This document shows positions 63,951-64,000 of a stretch of DNA of 64,000 nt, piece by piece; positions within the stretch are counted from its first letter, which is position 1, and each line of letters begins with the position of its first letter. The notes under the pieces are model-generated. The model saw nothing but the letters and a program-made list of their open reading frames with translations, did not search any database and was not told the origin of the DNA. The position numbers and the translations under genes were made by a program. Source of the DNA: Pollenia angustigena (taxonomy: Eukaryota; Arthropoda; Insecta; Diptera; Polleniidae); assembly GCA_930367215.1 (NCBI GenBank), contig OV884057.1, positions 106,603,284 through 106,667,283 on the forward strand, given 5' to 3'.

Positions 63951-64000
63951 AAGCTGTTGATATTAGAAATTAGTACTTATGGTTTTTTGCGACATTCTTT
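63951..64000. other. Window end
   Basis: Nothing assignable; may be intron or flank of the acyltransferase-like fragment. Confidence 0.2.

Overview
The window reads as nuclear DNA of a higher fly, most likely a calyptrate (blowfly, house-fly or flesh-fly relatives). That placement is inferred from the AT-rich composition, short introns, a P-type transposon, several dispersed-repeat families that look fly-typical, and exons resembling a conserved eukaryotic splicing-factor gene. There is no rRNA, CRISPR array or bacterial-style operon. Almost everything is transposable elements (TEs) stacked inside one another. Host coding sequence is limited to the first two exons of a CD2BP2/Lin1-like gene (56598-56968, minus) and a broken piece of a choline/carnitine acyltransferase-type gene at the right edge (about 63720-63950, minus).

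Layout. 1-8.1 kb: 5' two thirds of a degraded BEL/Pao retrotransposon on the minus strand, with a 38-bp minisatellite in its leader, split by an intact piggyBac element (4381-7463, perfect 14-bp ends, TTAA on both sides). 8.7-12.8 kb: an LTR element with near-identical 441-bp LTRs that keeps gag, protease and both ends of integrase but lacks reverse transcriptase (RT); a 219-bp MITE sits in its right LTR. 12.8-22.2 kb: noncoding repeats (187-bp triplication, tRNA-like sequences, an 800-bp hAT derivative with perfect 8-bp target duplication, palindromic MITEs, a 1.56-kb fold-back element). 22.8-25.5 kb: a degraded hAT transposase element. 25.6-29.0 kb: a second LTR element (identical 153-bp LTRs, duplication GAACC), also lacking protease and RT. 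29.0-36.3 kb: further TIR elements and LINE scraps. 36.3-45.9 kb: a jockey-clade LINE carrying a second, better preserved LINE of the CR1/jockey group and a 179-bp MITE, all possibly inside a still older TIR element. 46-51.1 kb: LINE remnants, a hAT-like element with an 8-bp duplication, a 168-bp palindromic MITE and a long-inverted-repeat element. 51.1-55.4 kb: a Helitron helicase fragment split by a hAT element (perfect 8-bp duplication), itself carrying another element and a dispersed repeat. 56.6-57.0 kb: CD2BP2-like exons. 57.0-61.0 kb: a P-element transposase gene of four exons whose 5' terminal repeat lies about 60 bp upstream of the CD2BP2-like start codon. 61-64 kb: a TA microsatellite, nested MITEs, a repeat with 82-bp units, and the acyltransferase fragment.

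How it works together. Most elements are independent parasites. The informative points are relational: exact target duplications give the order of insertion; both LTR elements are young by LTR identity yet cannot make RT and would need helpers; the P element sits head-to-head with a host gene. Several apparent frameshifts fall in A/T homopolymers, so some pseudogene calls may reflect base-calling errors. I found no clear evidence for a wholly new biological system. The RT-less retroelements and the P-element/host-gene arrangement are the best leads.
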